Assembly: GCF_021390335.1 (NCBI RefSeq)
Contig: NZ_JAJUXK010000004.1
Location: forward strand, 1,178,001 to 1,242,000
Direction: 5' to 3'
Source of the DNA: Dyadobacter sp. CY343
Lineage (GTDB): Bacteria; Bacteroidota; Bacteroidia; Cytophagales; Spirosomataceae
Length of the DNA: 64,000 bases
The position numbers and the translations under genes are program-made. How positions within the stretch are numbered: position 1 is the first letter of the stretch; every line of letters starts with the position of its first letter. The notes below the pieces were generated by a model. It saw only the letters and a program-made list of their open reading frames with translations, was not told the origin of the DNA and made no database searches. Below, one piece after another: positions 1 to 9,240 of this stretch.

Positions 1-1
1 C

Positions 2-115
2 CAGGATGTAAGTATCCTTTACGACCGGGACGCACCGTTTCCGTCAGGAAAATATACAATTGAACTGTATTCCGAAGGTTTTTCAGTAGGAGAAGGTTCT
101 TTTTCAGTAAAATAA
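2..115 (+). CDS. C-terminal fragment of an unidentified protein
   Basis: An open frame enters from the left edge and ends at TAA 113-115, giving about 37 residues that end in GEGSFSVK. The alternating hydrophobic pattern around YTIELYSEGF looks like the last strands of a beta-sandwich, such as an Ig-like or carbohydrate-binding tail. The rest of the gene is outside the window, so no function can be assigned. A hairpin terminator follows 25 bases after the stop, which supports a true gene end here. Confidence 0.5.
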   Translation, partial: QDVSILYDRDAPFPSGKYTIELYSEGFSVGEGSFSVK

Positions 116-139
116 TTTAGTAAACCACAGTGTTTGTTC

Positions 140-174
140 GCGGCAGCTGGATTCATTCCGGTTGCCGCTTTTTT
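140..174 (+). terminator. Intrinsic terminator after the left-edge gene
   Basis: GCGGCA (140-145) pairs with TGCCGC (163-168) and is followed directly by six T residues (169-174). It separates the left-edge gene from the peptide transporter that starts at 264. Confidence 0.8.
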
Positions 175-263
175 ATGCGTTTCTATATTTATCCATAATT
201 CCTATCTTGCACCGAAAAATCAATCGGCAATAACCCAAAAAGCCAAATAAAAAGTCCCCCCGT

Positions 264-1757
264 ATGTCAGCAACAATTTCCCAGAAACACCCCAGAGGCC
301 TGTATGTATTATTTTTTGCAGAAATGTGGGAGCGGTTTAGTTACTATGGTATGCGCGCTATCCTCCTGCTTTTTTTACTTGATAATGTAAGAGGAGGAAT
401 GGGAATGAGTGCAGCCGAGGCAACTGCGGTCTACGGTCTCTATACAGCTTCGGTGTACCTGCTCACGCTCCCCGGCGGCTGGCTGGCAGATAATATTCTG
501 GGGCAAAAAAAAGCAATCTGGTACGGTGGGATCATCATTATGCTCGGTCACATTATCCTGGCGATTCCGGCGGGATCGGTAATATTCTTTCTTGGACTAA
601 CCACCGTCGCGGTCGGTACCGGACTTCTTAAACCTAATATCAGCTCCATCGTGGGCGAACTTTATCCGGAAGGCGGGGCACGTCGCGATGCGGCATTTTC
701 CATTTTCTATATGGGTATTAACCTGGGTTCATTCCTCGGCATTGCGATCGTGGGTTATCTGGGTGAAAAAGTGAACTGGCATATGGGCTTTGGTGCTGCG
801 GCGATCGGGATGCTATTGGGCCTGATCGTTTTCCGCATCGGCAGCGCTACCTATCTGAAGGGGCTTGGTGACGTACCGCCTGCTAAGGAAGTGAGCGAGG
901 TAAATGCGGGTTCACAATCGGGCAGCAACAAAATGATCGGTTACGGATTAATCGCATTGCTGGTCGTATTCCTGATCGTACTGCAAACATCAGGTACGAT
1001 CGATATGACCACAGCTCAGGGTCTTGCGCAGGGTGCAGGTGTGATTATCGTATCCATTTCTGCCGCCTACTTTCTCTTTATTCTTGTCGCCGGCGGGCTT
1101 ACACGTGTGGAGAAATACCGTGTGGGCGTACTGATCATCTTATTTCTTGCGATTGCCTTATTCTGGGCAGGTTATGAGCAGGCGGGTACTTCGTTACAGA
1201 TTTTCGCAGAACGTCATACGGACCGTATCATAGGTGGCTGGGAAGTTCCATCAAGCTGGTTCCAAAACTTTCAGCCCACATTCGTACTTATTTTCGCCCC
1301 AGTATTAGCGAGCCTCTGGATTTCACTATCATCCAGAAACCGCAATCCATCTATTCCGGTCAAATTTGCGATGGGGTTGATCCTTCTCGGTCTTAGCTTT
1401 TTCGTGATGGTTGCTGCTTCCAAAATCGCTGTGACGGGAGACCTCGCATCACCACTTTTCCTCACTTTCACTTACTTTCTGCACACAATCGGAGAGCTTT
1501 GCGTGAGCCCGGTTGGATTAAGTTCCTATACCAAACTGGCCCCAAAACGTTACGTAAGCCAGTTAATGGGGATCTGGTTTGTGGGCGCTTCGCTAGGTAA
1601 CCTGATCGCCGGTATCTTTGCAGGTGGCTTTGATGAAAAAAATATCCTTCAAATGCCCGCACTGTTCAATCAGGTAGCGATTATAACTACCATTTTTGGA
1701 CTGGTACTACTCGTATTCTGGAAGCCGATCAAAGGCTGGATGGGCGGTATTTCTTAA
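264..1757 (+). CDS. POT/PTR-family proton-dependent oligopeptide transporter
   Basis: Inner-membrane proton-coupled symporter of di- and tripeptides, from the peptide MFS (PTR2/POT) family. The 497 residues match the family length and contain about 12-14 hydrophobic segments. The proton-coupling motif ExxER(F)xYYG is visible near the N-terminus (E20, E23, R24, then YYG), and FYMGINLGSFLG is the second PTR2 signature. The ATG at 264 is placed just before the motif, as in relatives. An M13 peptidase starts 33 bases downstream on the same strand, so the pair probably forms a peptide breakdown and uptake unit. Exact peptide specificity cannot be read from the sequence. Confidence 0.93.
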   Translation: MSATISQKHPRGLYVLFFAEMWERFSYYGMRAILLLFLLDNVRGGMGMSAAEATAVYGLYTASVYLLTLPGGWLADNILGQKKAIWYGGIIIMLGHIILAIPAGSVIFFLGLTTVAVGTGLLKPNISSIVGELYPEGGARRDAAFSIFYMGINLGSFLGIAIVGYLGEKVNWHMGFGAAAIGMLLGLIVFRIGSATYLKGLGDVPPAKEVSEVNAGSQSGSNKMIGYGLIALLVVFLIVLQTSGTIDMTTAQGLAQGAGVIIVSISAAYFLFILVAGGLTRVEKYRVGVLIILFLAIALFWAGYEQAGTSLQIFAERHTDRIIGGWEVPSSWFQNFQPTFVLIFAPVLASLWISLSSRNRNPSIPVKFAMGLILLGLSFFVMVAASKIAVTGDLASPLFLTFTYFLHTIGELCVSPVGLSSYTKLAPKRYVSQLMGIWFVGASLGNLIAGIFAGGFDEKNILQMPALFNQVAIITTIFGLVLLVFWKPIKGWMGGIS

Positions 1758-1790
1758 TGTCATTTCAATACTTCAAAACAAATACATCAC

Positions 1791-3833
1791 ATGAAATCAG
1801 CCGTGTTCCGTGTTGCAATACTGGCCCTGGTGGTCAGCCTGGCGGGTTGCAAGAAAGAAAAGGAAGAAACCGACACCACAAAAGTGCCGGGATTCGATAT
1901 CAGCTCGCTCGATTCAACAGCAAAAGCCTGTGAAGATTTCGACAGCTACGCAAATGGAGGCTGGAAAAAGAACAATCCGATCCCAGGCACCGAAAGCCGC
2001 TGGGGCGCATTCAATGTGCTTGATAAAGAGAATAAAGAAGTTCGGCTGAAAAGCATCATCGCAGAGATCGCCGCATTGAAAGACCGCAAAAAAGGAACGG
2101 AAGAACAGCAGATCGCGGATTATTACCAGTCGTTTCTGGATACGGCTACCATTGAAAAACGCGGCCTGGCCCCATTAAAGCCCTATCTTGATAAAATCAA
2201 TGCAGTAAGTTCCCTGAAAGAACTGGCAGCACTGGCGGGTGAACTGCAAAAAATCGGTGTCACTGGTACATTCGGTTTTGGTGTAGAAGGTGATTTGAAA
2301 AACAGCAAGATCAATGTGCTTTACCAGGGTCAGGGCGGATTGAGCCTGGGAGAAAAAAGCTATTACGAGCGCACAGATTCCAGCACGGTTAATGTAAGGA
2401 AAGAATTTGTTTCACACGTGGACAAGATGTTTTCACTGGCTGCATTCACCGACGCTGCGCCTGGAAAAACTATCCTCGATTTTGAAACCAAACTGGCTAA
2501 ACACCAACTCAGCAATGTCGAGCTGCGTGATCCAAATAAAACTTACAACAAAATGAGTTTTGAGGATTTCGGAAAACTACTGCCGGATTTCGATACCAAA
2601 ACTTTTGCAGACAAGCAGGATATCAAGACCGACACTTTGATCGTCCAGAACAAAGCGTATCTGCAAAACCTGAATGCATTGCTGAAAGCTACGCCACTTG
2701 CTACCTTGAAGCTTTATACAAAATGGCAGCTGCTCTCACGTTTTGCGGGCTACCTTCCGAAAAGCTTCGATCAGGAAGATTTTCGCTTTTTCAGCACAGT
2801 AATGAGAGGAACAAAACAGCAAAGAGCACGTACAGAACGCGCGATCCGCTCAACCGACGGACTGCTTGGAATGCCGCTTGGTAAACTTTTCTCGAAAAAA
2901 TACTTTCCGGAAGAAGACAAGAAAAAAGTAGCTGAAATGATCGAGAACGTACGAACTGTGTACGGCGAGCGCATTGATAAACTTACCTGGATGGGCGACT
3001 CCACCAAAGCAAAAGCGCACAAGAAGCTGAAAGCATTTACCTACAAAATCGGGTATCCTGATAAATGGAAGGACTATTCCAGCATTGAGATTGCACCTGA
3101 TAAGCTATTTGAAAACGTAATTTCTGCTTCCCTTTACGGACATAAAGAAGCTGTTGAGAAGATTGGTAAAGAAGTGGATAAGAAAGAATGGGGAATGACG
3201 CCGCAGACGGTGAATGCGTATTACAACCCGCTGAACAATGAAGTGGTTTTCCCGGCAGGTATATTGCAGCCGCCATTTTACAACCGCAATGCAGACGATG
3301 CGATCAATTACGGCGGCATCATCGCAGTGATCGGCCACGAATTTACACACGGTTTCGATGATCAGGGTTCACAATTTGACGATGAGGGTAACTTGAAAAA
3401 CTGGTGGACAGCTTCGGATCGGGCGAACTTTGATAAGCTAACCAAAAAGTACATCGAATATTTCAACGGCATCGAAGCATTGCCGGGCTTCAATATCAAT
3501 GGTGCCTTGACTATCGGTGAGAATGTGGCGGATCTGGGTGGACTGACATTGGCCTATTATGCGCTGCAAAAGTCGCTGGAAGGTAAAAAAGAGCCTGCTC
3601 CTATTGACGGTTTCAACTGGAAACAACGCTTCTTCCTGGGCTGGGCACAGGTTTGGCACATGAACACGACCAACGAAGCATTAAGAAACCAGATTCAAAC
3701 TGACCCGCACGCGCCTGCAAAAGACAGGATCAACGGGCCGCTTCCTCATTTGAAGGAATTCCAGGCTGCATTCGGCTGTACGCCGGGTACTAAAATGGCC
3801 CTCGCCGATTCAGCGAAAATCATGATCTGGTGA
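1791..3833 (+). CDS. M13-family (neprilysin/PepO-like) zinc metallopeptidase, lipoprotein
   Basis: Cell-envelope endopeptidase that cleaves short peptides. The 680 residues begin with a lipoprotein signal (lipobox LAGC near residue 20), followed by the M13 N-terminal helical domain and the C-terminal catalytic domain. Zinc motif HEFTH is at H516-E517-H520, followed by GFDDQG. The second family motif ENVADLGG supplies the third zinc ligand Glu. NAYYNP also matches M13 substrate-binding sequence. Length is normal and no catalytic residue is missing. Placed 33 bases after the peptide transporter, it is probably co-transcribed with it and feeds it with peptides. It ends beside a repeat-rich convergent intergenic region. 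Confidence 0.95.
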   Translation: MKSAVFRVAILALVVSLAGCKKEKEETDTTKVPGFDISSLDSTAKACEDFDSYANGGWKKNNPIPGTESRWGAFNVLDKENKEVRLKSIIAEIAALKDRKKGTEEQQIADYYQSFLDTATIEKRGLAPLKPYLDKINAVSSLKELAALAGELQKIGVTGTFGFGVEGDLKNSKINVLYQGQGGLSLGEKSYYERTDSSTVNVRKEFVSHVDKMFSLAAFTDAAPGKTILDFETKLAKHQLSNVELRDPNKTYNKMSFEDFGKLLPDFDTKTFADKQDIKTDTLIVQNKAYLQNLNALLKATPLATLKLYTKWQLLSRFAGYLPKSFDQEDFRFFSTVMRGTKQQRARTERAIRSTDGLLGMPLGKLFSKKYFPEEDKKKVAEMIENVRTVYGERIDKLTWMGDSTKAKAHKKLKAFTYKIGYPDKWKDYSSIEIAPDKLFENVISASLYGHKEAVEKIGKEVDKKEWGMTPQTVNAYYNPLNNEVVFPAGILQPPFYNRNADDAINYGGIIAVIGHEFTHGFDDQGSQFDDEGNLKNWWTASDRANFDKLTKKYIEYFNGIEALPGFNINGALTIGENVADLGGLTLAYYALQKSLEGKKEPAPIDGFNWKQRFFLGWAQVWHMNTTNEALRNQIQTDPHAPAKDRINGPLPHLKEFQAAFGCTPGTKMALADSAKIMIW

Positions 3834-3951
3834 TGGTTTTTAGAGTTTATGAGTCTAGAGTCTATGAGTTTATAAGTCTGGAGTTCATAAGTCTGACTTA
3901 CTCATAAACTCTGAACTCATAAACTCTAAAACTCATAAACTCTAAAACTCA
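3834..3951. repeat. Nested direct and inverted repeats between convergent genes
   Basis: About 115 bases built from variants of one unit. On the plus strand the left half holds GAGTTTATGAGTCTAGAG-like copies. The right half holds their reverse complement, including ACTCATAAACTCTAAA repeated almost exactly in tandem. The halves can fold into one long imperfect stem, so the region could end transcription from both sides. The right edge supplies the stop codon (TCA at 3949-3951) of the minus-strand regulator. The termination role is inferred. Confidence 0.75.
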
Positions 3952-5109
3952 TTTTCCTGCAAGATATTTGTTCCGATAAGCGCTTGGACTACAACCCTTA
4001 GCCTGCCTAAATTGGCGGGCTATATTTTTGCTGTCGTTCAGACCCATATCCAATGCAATCTCGAACACCGACATATCCGTATCCAGCAACTTCTGGGTGA
4101 ATTTTTCAATGCGCAGATTGAAGATATATTTATAAATAGGGTAGCCGGTTATTTCAAGAAAACGCTTTTCCAGGGCCCGGCGAGACAGAGGTACCTGCTT
4201 CACTACCTCATCCACGTGCAGGTTTTTCTCGATATTCTGGTGAATGTATTTGAGGGACGAAGCAATGTGATCATCATTGGTAGCATAAATATCTGTCGAG
4301 TGCCGGGTGATTACCTGCATGGGTTTTACTATGATGTCGTAATACGCTCCGGTACCGTGTTTGATCATGTGATCGAGCAGCTTTGCGGCATCGTATCCCC
4401 CTTTTTCCACATCGAGCGCAATACTGGATAGCGGCGGATCAGATAAGTCGCAGATCATCTCATCGTTATCAACACCCAATACTGCCACTTCTTCGGGAAT
4501 GCGGATCCCTACGTGCCGGCAAGCTTCGGTAATATGCTGGCCCTGGTTATCGTCACAGCTCATCAGTCCGATCGGCTTGGGAAGGCCTTTCAGCCAGCGG
4601 CTCAGCGAGCTGGGTTTATAGTACCAAAGCTCAGTAGACCTGGCTTTTTTATGCTCAAAATAATGCACCTGATGCCCTTTCGACTTTAATCTTTCTTCAA
4701 AACCCTCCGCTCGTTCGCGCGACCAGACAATATCATTGAAGCCATAAAAAGCGAAATTTGTAAAGCCCTTTTTCAAAAAGTAATCGGCCCCAAGCTTTCC
4801 TGCTTCATGGTAGTCGCCCGTGATATTGGGTATTTCAGTAAACCGCTCTTTAAAATCCTGCGCGATCACAGGAATCCCTGCTTTCAGTATTTTGTCAATT
4901 TCCTTATTATAAAGCTGACCTATAATACCGTCTGCGCCCCATTCAAGCGCCCATTGCAAAATTCCGTCGATCCCGACCGTTTCACGGTGGAAAAGCGGCA
5001 TTCTGCAAAATATCCACGGTCCGAACTCTTTTGAATAGGCGTTAATACCCTTCATCAGCGTCTTGCTATATTCTTCGGCAAAATCGAGGAGCAGGATAAT
5101 TTTGTACAT
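3949..5109 (-). CDS. XylR-like regulator: sugar-binding PBP1 domain plus AraC-type HTH
   Basis: Cytoplasmic transcription factor with the E. coli XylR architecture (386 residues). Residues 1 to about 270 form a LacI/periplasmic-binding-protein-like ligand domain, starting MYKIILLLDFAEEYSKTLMKG. Residues about 280-386 are an AraC helix-turn-helix pair ending in FRQAKGCSPSAYR. Many Bacteroidota carry this type of regulator with sugar-utilisation genes, and the ligand is often the imported sugar. It is the last gene of a minus-strand run after the GH20 hexosaminidase and the FHS transporter (22-base gap to the transporter), so GlcNAc or a chito-oligosaccharide is the likely signal. That ligand is inferred from context. 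Confidence 0.88.
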   Translation of the reverse strand: MYKIILLLDFAEEYSKTLMKGINAYSKEFGPWIFCRMPLFHRETVGIDGILQWALEWGADGIIGQLYNKEIDKILKAGIPVIAQDFKERFTEIPNITGDYHEAGKLGADYFLKKGFTNFAFYGFNDIVWSRERAEGFEERLKSKGHQVHYFEHKKARSTELWYYKPSSLSRWLKGLPKPIGLMSCDDNQGQHITEACRHVGIRIPEEVAVLGVDNDEMICDLSDPPLSSIALDVEKGGYDAAKLLDHMIKHGTGAYYDIIVKPMQVITRHSTDIYATNDDHIASSLKYIHQNIEKNLHVDEVVKQVPLSRRALEKRFLEITGYPIYKYIFNLRIEKFTQKLLDTDMSVFEIALDMGLNDSKNIARQFRQAKGCSPSAYRNKYLAGK

Positions 5110-5131
5110 ACGGGGCGGTGATGACCGTTTT

Positions 5132-6388
5132 TTATGACAATTTAAACAGTTCTTTCACGCTGGTAACTGTCTCATTGTTGACAAGAGGTTTTGCCCAGAT
5201 TGATATACTAAAAATGTAGCCTAGGGGGATCAACAAAAACACCATCGCCAGCCGCAGCCCCACCAGTTCACCCAGCCCGCCCACGATCAGCGGCACTACT
5301 GCGCCCCCTGAAATCCCCGCACATAGAATCCCGGAAAACGTACCGTGATGCTTGGGCACCGAATTCAATGCGAGCGAGAAAATAACGGAATACATCACAG
5401 AGGCGAAAAAGCCGGCCAGCGGGAAACCCAGCAATGCAAGTTCCTTTGACCCGAACAATGCAGTAAGCAATGCCACGATAGCGCCACAAGTGAAAAACGC
5501 AAGTACTTTCCGGCTGTCCATCAATTTAAGAAGGGCTAATCCCAGAAAGCAGCCGATCGTGAGCAAGCCCCAGAAATAGGAAATGACGCTGGCCCCCGTG
5601 GTGGCGGGATCTACACCGTGATAAGTTTGCAAAAACTGCGAGATCCAGTTCGCTATCCCCTGCTCGGTACCAACGTAGGCGAATATCCCCAGGAAGAAAA
5701 GCCAGACAGTGCGGTTACGAGAAAGTTCTCCAAATGAGTTCCCTACATCCATACGTTCATCTTCTCTGAGCTCCACTTTGGGAAATCGAACCAGAGCAAT
5801 AACTAAAACCATCAAAAGCGCAATCACCGCAAATACCCAATAGAGCGAAACCCATTTCAGATTTTCAGGAACGAGGCTATTTAATGTTTCGATCAAAAAT
5901 CCAGACGATCCCGAGTGTACGTTTACCACTAAATAAGAATATAAAAGCGGGCTCAAAAAGGAGGCTGCACCGAAAAATAACTGCGCCAATACCGAGAAAA
6001 AAGCAAATTTCTCTTCCCCGCCCGCAACCCGAAGTAATGGATTGATCACCACCTGCAGCATCGCCATGCCAATTCCGATAAGGAAAAGCGAAAGCAATGC
6101 AATTGAGAATCCGGGTACCAAAGCAAAAAGCTGTGCACCCAGAAATGCAAGTACGAAAGCAGCGATCAGAATGCGTTTTTCACCATATTTTTCCACCATT
6201 AACCCCGCTGGAATGGACATTACGCCATAAGCGACAAAGAATGCAAAGGGCAAAAATCCGGCGAGGCCGAGGCTGAGGTCGAAACTCTTGACAATATCAG
6301 GAATAATAGGACCCAGGATATTGGTAAGGAACGAAATGACAAAAAAAATGAGCAGGATCAGTACGACGATAAAACTGTTTCTTTGCAT
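5132..6388 (-). CDS. FHS/FucP-type MFS sugar transporter, possibly NagP-like
   Basis: Inner-membrane sugar:proton symporter of 418 residues with about 12 membrane segments. The N-terminal PxxPxxxxxF-like stretch, the GLMVEKYGEKR loop and the MLQVVINPLLR segment are typical of the FucP/GluP/NagP group. It lies 48 bases after a hexosaminidase and 22 bases before a XylR-like regulator. N-acetylglucosamine import (NagP role) is therefore the best guess, but fucose, glucose or galactose cannot be excluded from sequence alone. Start ATG at 6388 precedes the first membrane helix by a few residues, as in relatives. Confidence 0.85.
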   Translation of the reverse strand: MQRNSFIVVLILLIFFVISFLTNILGPIIPDIVKSFDLSLGLAGFLPFAFFVAYGVMSIPAGLMVEKYGEKRILIAAFVLAFLGAQLFALVPGFSIALLSLFLIGIGMAMLQVVINPLLRVAGGEEKFAFFSVLAQLFFGAASFLSPLLYSYLVVNVHSGSSGFLIETLNSLVPENLKWVSLYWVFAVIALLMVLVIALVRFPKVELREDERMDVGNSFGELSRNRTVWLFFLGIFAYVGTEQGIANWISQFLQTYHGVDPATTGASVISYFWGLLTIGCFLGLALLKLMDSRKVLAFFTCGAIVALLTALFGSKELALLGFPLAGFFASVMYSVIFSLALNSVPKHHGTFSGILCAGISGGAVVPLIVGGLGELVGLRLAMVFLLIPLGYIFSISIWAKPLVNNETVTSVKELFKLS

Positions 6389-6436
6389 GGGAGGATTTAC
6401 GTGGTTTTGTGCAGAGAAGCCGCACTGTTTCAGATA

Positions 6437-9043
6437 CTACCTTGCCACTGCCACCGCAGTGCGGCTCGATTTCCCGGCGACGTCAAAACTTTTAAGCTTG
6501 ACCGTACCCGAAACTTTTGCCGGCGCTTCGTAAAGAGGCGACTTGGCAGTAGGTTCCGAACCGTCGGTCGTGTACCGGATCATCAGCCCCGGGAGCTCCA
6601 CGTTGGCCTTCAGCAGGCCGTTTTCAACGATGGCGCCGGGCATCGGGACGCGATAATTATAGCCGCCATTGATATAGCTCCATTTCGGTAATGCTTTTTG
6701 CGCGATAGTATTGGCAAACACATTCCAGCCTTCCAGCATCATTTTCTTTCTTGCCGCATCATCGTCCACGAATTCCCACTTCCGCTCGGCAGCCCACGCA
6801 CTTTCCGAAAAGCCCAGGAGTTTCGGCAGTATCTGAAATTCCATCACATCGCGGCCTTTCACCGTTTCACACCAAAGCTGTGCTTCTATGCCCAATACAT
6901 TTTTTCTCGCAGCCGGTTTCAATGCTTCCTTTCCGACAAATTCCTCCTTCATTGGTTTGCCCATCGCATTCACCTCCGTCGTCTTGAACATATTGAAAGG
7001 CGCAAACGCCCAGTTGTCCCAGGTATCCACAAACCCTCCCCAATACAAACCCGGATCTTTCGGATCGTTGCTGTACGACATGTCAAAATAGAAGTTGGTT
7101 ACATTGCAAAGTACCACCTGATATCCCGCATTCGCCATACGATTACCCAGATCAACATCATACACATTATTCCAGATATAAGGTACAACCGGGCGACCTA
7201 CGAATTCAGGATTTGCGAGATATGCACCCTGCGCAGTTTTGGTCAATGCTACCTCTTCCCAACCGTGTACTTTCAGGTTTCGCTTTTCTAATCTTGGCAG
7301 TAGTTGCCGGAAGAAATAGGTTTGCAAATTGCGGTATTCCTTTATCTCAGGATGCTCCTGCATCAGCTTGGCCACATTCGGGGACTTGGTCCAGACACCC
7401 TCGGCCACCTCGTCACCACCGGTGTGGAAGATATCCATTGTCAAACCCGCCTGCTTGTACATTTTCGCAAATTCGTCCACCACTTTTTCGTAAAAATGAT
7501 AAGTCGACTCACGTGAAATATCCACTACATTGTTCTTGTAAGCCTGCGCCGACAGGTAAACTGATTTGTCAGCCGGATCAATGAGGCGATATTCATTTGC
7601 TTCTTTTTCCTTGCCTTCCTTCATCAAACGCTCGTACCTGGCTTCCATTGATTTTATAGCCGCCATTGCGTGTCCCGGGAAATTAACTTCCGGAATCACC
7701 TTGATGTGACGCTCTTTGGCATATTTGAGTATTTCCACAAAATCGGCTTTGGTATAAAAGCCGCTGCCAAACTTGTCTTTATCATACGCTTTTGGTCCCG
7801 ATCCGTACGCGGGATGAATCGCAGGAGCGTTCATGCCGGAAGTATGCTGCCGCTGGGCACCTACCTCGGTCAGCTCAGGAAGTCCGTCAATTTCCACGCG
7901 CCAGCCTTCGTCTTCGGCTGTGTAAAAAAGGAAGTGGTTAACCTTATAAGAAGCGAGCAGGTCGAGCACGCGCTTCACCGTTTCTTTGGTTTGAAAATTA
8001 CGGCCCACATCCAGATGCATACTTCTGAAATGGAAGCGCGGCGCATCTTCAATCTGAACATATCCCAATACAACGGAAGGCTGCACTTTCTGATAAGACT
8101 CCACCGGCGCCAGCTGCAGCAAGCTTTGCACTGCATAAAATACCCCGGCCGGGTCGCTGCCTGTAATCGTCACCCCAGCTGCATCGACACCAAGTTTATA
8201 CGCTTCTTTTGAAATACCATTCACATTAACTGCACCCGTTTTCAATACGATCACAGGAGCGGATGCACTGGTGTTTTTCGGCAAACCAGCCTGAATAGGC
8301 AAATCGGTTCCGGTAAGTGCTTTTAGTTTTCCAATTAGAAATTTAGCCTCATTTTCCAGTCCATCCTGGTAAAATACCTGCGTTTCGCCGCTCAACGTCA
8401 ATGTGCCGGCAGAAGAAGTGACCTTCACCGGACTAGGGATCACTTTCAGAAGCTGATCTGCGCCTAGCGTTGTAAACGCGAGATTGTGTTCGTACCTCGT
8501 CGCAGCAGTCGGCACTGGCAATAGGTCCCTTTTTCCTCTCAGAATCTGTTCTTTCTCGGTAAAAGGCTCGATCGTATAATCAGCCACCTGGACAATATCT
8601 TTTTCCTTTCCTTCATTATCGTAAAAAACAAAATACAGTCCCAGCGGCGCGTCGGTTTCCTTGATCACACCCTCCGTACCTATATAGGTTACCGTCACAG
8701 AGTCACCGGAGCTTAGCTTGAAATCCTTACCAGCCACCATCCGGTACCAATCGCCATTAATGTGCTCAACAGTAGCAGGCTGTGGGGTTTTGTTAGATTG
8801 AATAGGGCGCGGCGACATATTGAAAAACAGCTTCCAGTTTGTCGCGTCCAATGTAATGTCACTACCATTTCTAATCGTGAACTTCGCCTCAAAACTTCCG
8901 TCAGGCTCTATAAAATTGCTAACCAGCTTCCAGGAAACGCCGATTTTCTCAGCCTGTTCCTTGCTGATTTCGCCCGACTTACCGCAGCTCGCCAGCAGCA
9001 CTACGATCATTACAAAAAGCTGATATTGGAATATTTTCTTCAT
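6437..9043 (-). CDS. GH20 beta-N-acetylhexosaminidase (chitobiase type), lipoprotein
   Basis: Releases terminal GlcNAc or GalNAc from chito-oligosaccharides and other glycans at the cell surface or in the periplasm. The chosen ATG (9043) starts a lipoprotein signal with lipobox LLASC. An upstream in-frame extension to 9136 would bury that signal and is rejected. Order of domains: CHB_HEX-like carbohydrate-binding region (about 30-190), GH20b domain, GH20 barrel with the catalytic Asp-Glu pair D544-E545 in HTGGDEV, and a C-terminal chitobiase domain with YTTDGSEP. This 868-residue layout matches Serratia/Vibrio chitobiases. It heads a minus-strand unit with an FHS transporter and a XylR-like regulator and is divergent from a NagX-like gene. 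Confidence 0.95.
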   Translation of the reverse strand: MKKIFQYQLFVMIVVLLASCGKSGEISKEQAEKIGVSWKLVSNFIEPDGSFEAKFTIRNGSDITLDATNWKLFFNMSPRPIQSNKTPQPATVEHINGDWYRMVAGKDFKLSSGDSVTVTYIGTEGVIKETDAPLGLYFVFYDNEGKEKDIVQVADYTIEPFTEKEQILRGKRDLLPVPTAATRYEHNLAFTTLGADQLLKVIPSPVKVTSSAGTLTLSGETQVFYQDGLENEAKFLIGKLKALTGTDLPIQAGLPKNTSASAPVIVLKTGAVNVNGISKEAYKLGVDAAGVTITGSDPAGVFYAVQSLLQLAPVESYQKVQPSVVLGYVQIEDAPRFHFRSMHLDVGRNFQTKETVKRVLDLLASYKVNHFLFYTAEDEGWRVEIDGLPELTEVGAQRQHTSGMNAPAIHPAYGSGPKAYDKDKFGSGFYTKADFVEILKYAKERHIKVIPEVNFPGHAMAAIKSMEARYERLMKEGKEKEANEYRLIDPADKSVYLSAQAYKNNVVDISRESTYHFYEKVVDEFAKMYKQAGLTMDIFHTGGDEVAEGVWTKSPNVAKLMQEHPEIKEYRNLQTYFFRQLLPRLEKRNLKVHGWEEVALTKTAQGAYLANPEFVGRPVVPYIWNNVYDVDLGNRMANAGYQVVLCNVTNFYFDMSYSNDPKDPGLYWGGFVDTWDNWAFAPFNMFKTTEVNAMGKPMKEEFVGKEALKPAARKNVLGIEAQLWCETVKGRDVMEFQILPKLLGFSESAWAAERKWEFVDDDAARKKMMLEGWNVFANTIAQKALPKWSYINGGYNYRVPMPGAIVENGLLKANVELPGLMIRYTTDGSEPTAKSPLYEAPAKVSGTVKLKSFDVAGKSSRTAVAVAR

Positions 9044-9240
9044 AGGTTTTAAACGCGGATTTGTTTTGATGTCAGTGAAACGTAGTCGGTAATTGGGGTG
9101 ACGGATTGCGTGATTATAATACTTAATATCCGGCAAAATATACTAGTCCGGGCGATTTACCAGCAACGGAAATCATTTTATTGAAACCGGGATAGCCTTT
9201 CCCTCAGCGAACTGTGTAATATCCTTTAAAATGTCATTTG

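Noticed and set aside
9044..9136. Upstream start of the GH20 gene
   Set aside because: The lipoprotein signal begins at 9043, and extra residues in front would prevent export.
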